This document shows, piece by piece, positions 62,325 through 64,000 of a DNA stretch of 64,000 bases. The position numbers were made by a program, and so were the translations under genes. Position 1 is the first letter of the stretch, and each line of letters begins with the position of its first letter. Below the pieces are notes generated by a model, which ran no database searches, was not told where the DNA came from, and saw nothing but the letters and a program-made list of their open reading frames with translations. The DNA comes from Rhizobium leucaenae USDA 9039 (lineage in GTDB: Bacteria; Pseudomonadota; Alphaproteobacteria; Rhizobiales; Rhizobiaceae): assembly GCF_000426285.1 (NCBI RefSeq), contig NZ_AUFB01000003.1:62001-126000 (forward strand), given 5' to 3'.

Positions 62325-63908
62325 ATGGCCGAAAGTCTCGCCGAGGCGGTCTCCCGCCGCCGCACATTCGCTATTATCGCCCACCCGGACGCGGGCAAGA
62401 CGACGCTCACCGAAAAGCTGCTGCTGTTCGGCGGCGCCATTCAGCTTGCCGGCGAGGTCAAGGCGAAGAAAGATCGCATGCAGACGCGGTCCGACTGGAT
62501 GAAGATCGAGCGTGAGCGCGGCATCTCGGTCGTGACCTCGGTCATGACCTTCGAATATGACGGCAACGTCTTCAACATTCTGGATACGCCCGGTCACGAG
62601 GACTTCGCCGACGATACCTATCGCACGCTGACCGCCGTTGACGCCGCCGTGATGGTCATCGACGCCGCCAAGGGCATCGAGCCGCGGACGCTGAAGCTGT
62701 TCGAAGTCTGCCGCATGCGCGACATCCCGATCATCACCTTCATCAACAAGATGGACCGCGAAAGCCGCGATCCCTTCGAAATTCTCGATGAAGTGGAAGA
62801 GAAGCTGGCTTTGGATACCGCACCGGTCACCTGGCCGATCGGCCGGTCGAAGACCTTCTGCGGTTCCTATCATCTGGCCGACAATACCGTCCGTGGCTCC
62901 GATACCGAGGTGGAAGCGACCCGGGTCAACGGCCCGCAGGCCGTCGCCGGCCGGCTGCCGGAAAACGAGCGGCAAGCCTTTGTCGACGAGACCGAGCTCG
63001 CTATCGAAGCCTGCCGTCCCTTCGACCGTGTATCCTTCCTGGAAGGCCATATGACGCCGGTTTTCTTCGGCTCGGCTCTTCGCAATTTCGGTGTTCGCGA
63101 TCTCATCAACGCACTCGGCGACTTCGCGCCGCCGCCGCGCGATCAGGTCGCCGATATCAGGACCGTGCAGGCGACCGACGACAAGATGACGGCCTTCGTC
63201 TTCAAGATCCAGGCCAACATGGACCCGAACCACCGCGACCGCATCGCCTTTGCGCGCATCTGCTCCGGCAAGCTGGAGCGTGGCATGAAGGCCCGGCTGT
63301 CGCGCACCGGCAAGCAGCTTGGCTTGACCGCGCCGCAATTCTTCTTTGCCTCGCAGCGCCAGCTCGCCGATACCGCCTATGCCGGCGATGTCGTGGGCAT
63401 TCCCAACCACGGCACGCTGCGCATCGGCGACACGCTGACGGAAGGCGAATCCCTGGTCTTCCAGGGTGTCCCGAACTTCTCGCCGGAAATCCTGCGCCGT
63501 GTCCGCCTTGAAGACGCGATGAAGGCGAAGAAGCTGAAGGAAGCGCTGCAGCAGATGGCCGAAGAGGGCGTCGTGCAGCTTTTCTCGCCGGAAGATGGCT
63601 CTCCCGCCATCGTCGGCGTCGTCGGCGCACTGCAGCTCGATGTCTTGAAGGAGCGGCTGATGGCCGAATATGGCCTGCCGGTCTCCTTCGAAATGTCGCG
63701 CTTCTCCGTCTGCCGCTGGATATCAGCCGATCAGACCGTCGACCTCGACAAGTTCGTCACCGCCCGCCGCGGCGACATCGCCCGCGACCTCGACGGCGAC
63801 CCGGTCTTTCTCGCGCAGGACGGCTTTTCGCTGCGCTACGAGTCAGAACGTTATCCGGCTATCAAAATGGTCGCCATCAAGGAATATCACGCCGTCAAGG
63901 CGGCGTGA
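62325..63908 (+). CDS. prfC: Peptide chain release factor 3
   Basis: This 527-aa GTPase recycles release factors RF1 and RF2 from the ribosome. G1 is AHPDAGKTTLTEK at 19-31; G3 is DTPGHEDFADDTYR, and G4 is NKMDRE. A beta-barrel domain II and the C-terminal RF3 domain follow at normal length. ATG 62325 is the family start. The last 92 bases of the window after its stop hold no gene I can support. Confidence 0.97.
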   Translation: MAESLAEAVSRRRTFAIIAHPDAGKTTLTEKLLLFGGAIQLAGEVKAKKDRMQTRSDWMKIERERGISVVTSVMTFEYDGNVFNILDTPGHEDFADDTYRTLTAVDAAVMVIDAAKGIEPRTLKLFEVCRMRDIPIITFINKMDRESRDPFEILDEVEEKLALDTAPVTWPIGRSKTFCGSYHLADNTVRGSDTEVEATRVNGPQAVAGRLPENERQAFVDETELAIEACRPFDRVSFLEGHMTPVFFGSALRNFGVRDLINALGDFAPPPRDQVADIRTVQATDDKMTAFVFKIQANMDPNHRDRIAFARICSGKLERGMKARLSRTGKQLGLTAPQFFFASQRQLADTAYAGDVVGIPNHGTLRIGDTLTEGESLVFQGVPNFSPEILRRVRLEDAMKAKKLKEALQQMAEEGVVQLFSPEDGSPAIVGVVGALQLDVLKERLMAEYGLPVSFEMSRFSVCRWISADQTVDLDKFVTARRGDIARDLDGDPVFLAQDGFSLRYESERYPAIKMVAIKEYHAVKAA

Positions 63909-64000
63909 TCATCGGTTCTTTGTTTGAAGGACGCCAGTGCTCTATGCCTGCACTGTCCGCGTTATCTTTGACCAATCGGCATTCCGATCGGCCGGGTAAT

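Noticed and set aside
1..64000. tRNA, rRNA, CRISPR arrays, integrases or a prophage
   Set aside because: I found no cloverleaf-like or rRNA sequence, no regularly spaced repeats, and no phage structural or integrase genes; the only mobile element is the IS1595-type transposon.

Overview
The window is GC-rich chromosomal DNA of a Rhizobiales bacterium, most likely a Rhizobium (inference). Support comes from the gene families (a rhizobial-type phosphatidylethanolamine N-methyltransferase, dnaN, QueG, UppP, PrfC, paired LysE exporters) and from two intergenic copies of a RIME-like palindromic element. There is no rRNA, tRNA or CRISPR array that I can see. Most genes are ordinary core or accessory metabolism with short gaps, ATGA/TGATG overlaps and clear ribosome binding sites.

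Layout. 1-6.6 kb: a GlxA-type regulator cut by the window edge and coupled to a cysteine hydrolase, an oxidoreductase, then a lipid-linked glycosyl-transfer cluster (GtrA flippase, GtrB-like glycosyltransferase, divergent GT-C-like membrane protein), a solitary RES-domain protein and a small membrane protein. 6.8-18.6 kb: xseA, a flavodoxin-fold reductase, a nuclease-superfamily protein, an M29 aminopeptidase, ybaK and arsC-like genes, an M14 deacylase, a decayed MFS gene, a quinone oxidoreductase/LysR pair around a 24-bp perfect palindrome, a SulP transporter and a 2'-5' RNA ligase-like protein. 18.6-21.8 kb: a complete 3,139-bp IS1595-type transposon with 25-bp terminal inverted repeats (22/25 matching) and an 8-bp target duplication. 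It carries a transposase plus unrecognised cargo: a 309-aa winged-helix-like protein with a 56-aa partner, an oppositely oriented 98-aa protein, and a tiny 25-codon ORF followed by an intrinsic terminator.

22-34 kb: ogt, a membrane protein/LysR pair, an ECF42-type sigma factor with two YciI/DGPF proteins, guaA, a nucleosidase/thioesterase pair, a DUF2252 protein, a Tat-exported hydrolase and a divergent GntR regulator with likely operators. 34-39.5 kb: an imelysin / di-heme oxidoreductase / imelysin / DUF1513 operon with an Irr (ICE)-like box upstream, probably for periplasmic iron handling. 39.6-64 kb: housekeeping genes, including rsmB-like, rlpA-like, queG, uppP, pmtA-pyrF, dnaN, rsmI-yraN, gshB, comM, cysK, LysE/DMT exporters with an Lrp regulator, dut and prfC.

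The most novel part is the passenger-gene transposon at 18,624-21,762. Its boundaries can be fixed from sequence alone, and none of its cargo belongs to a family whose function I can name. Other points of interest are the regulatory palindromes, the iron locus whose second imelysin lacks the usual histidine, and a histidine-phosphatase homologue that has lost its RHG motif.
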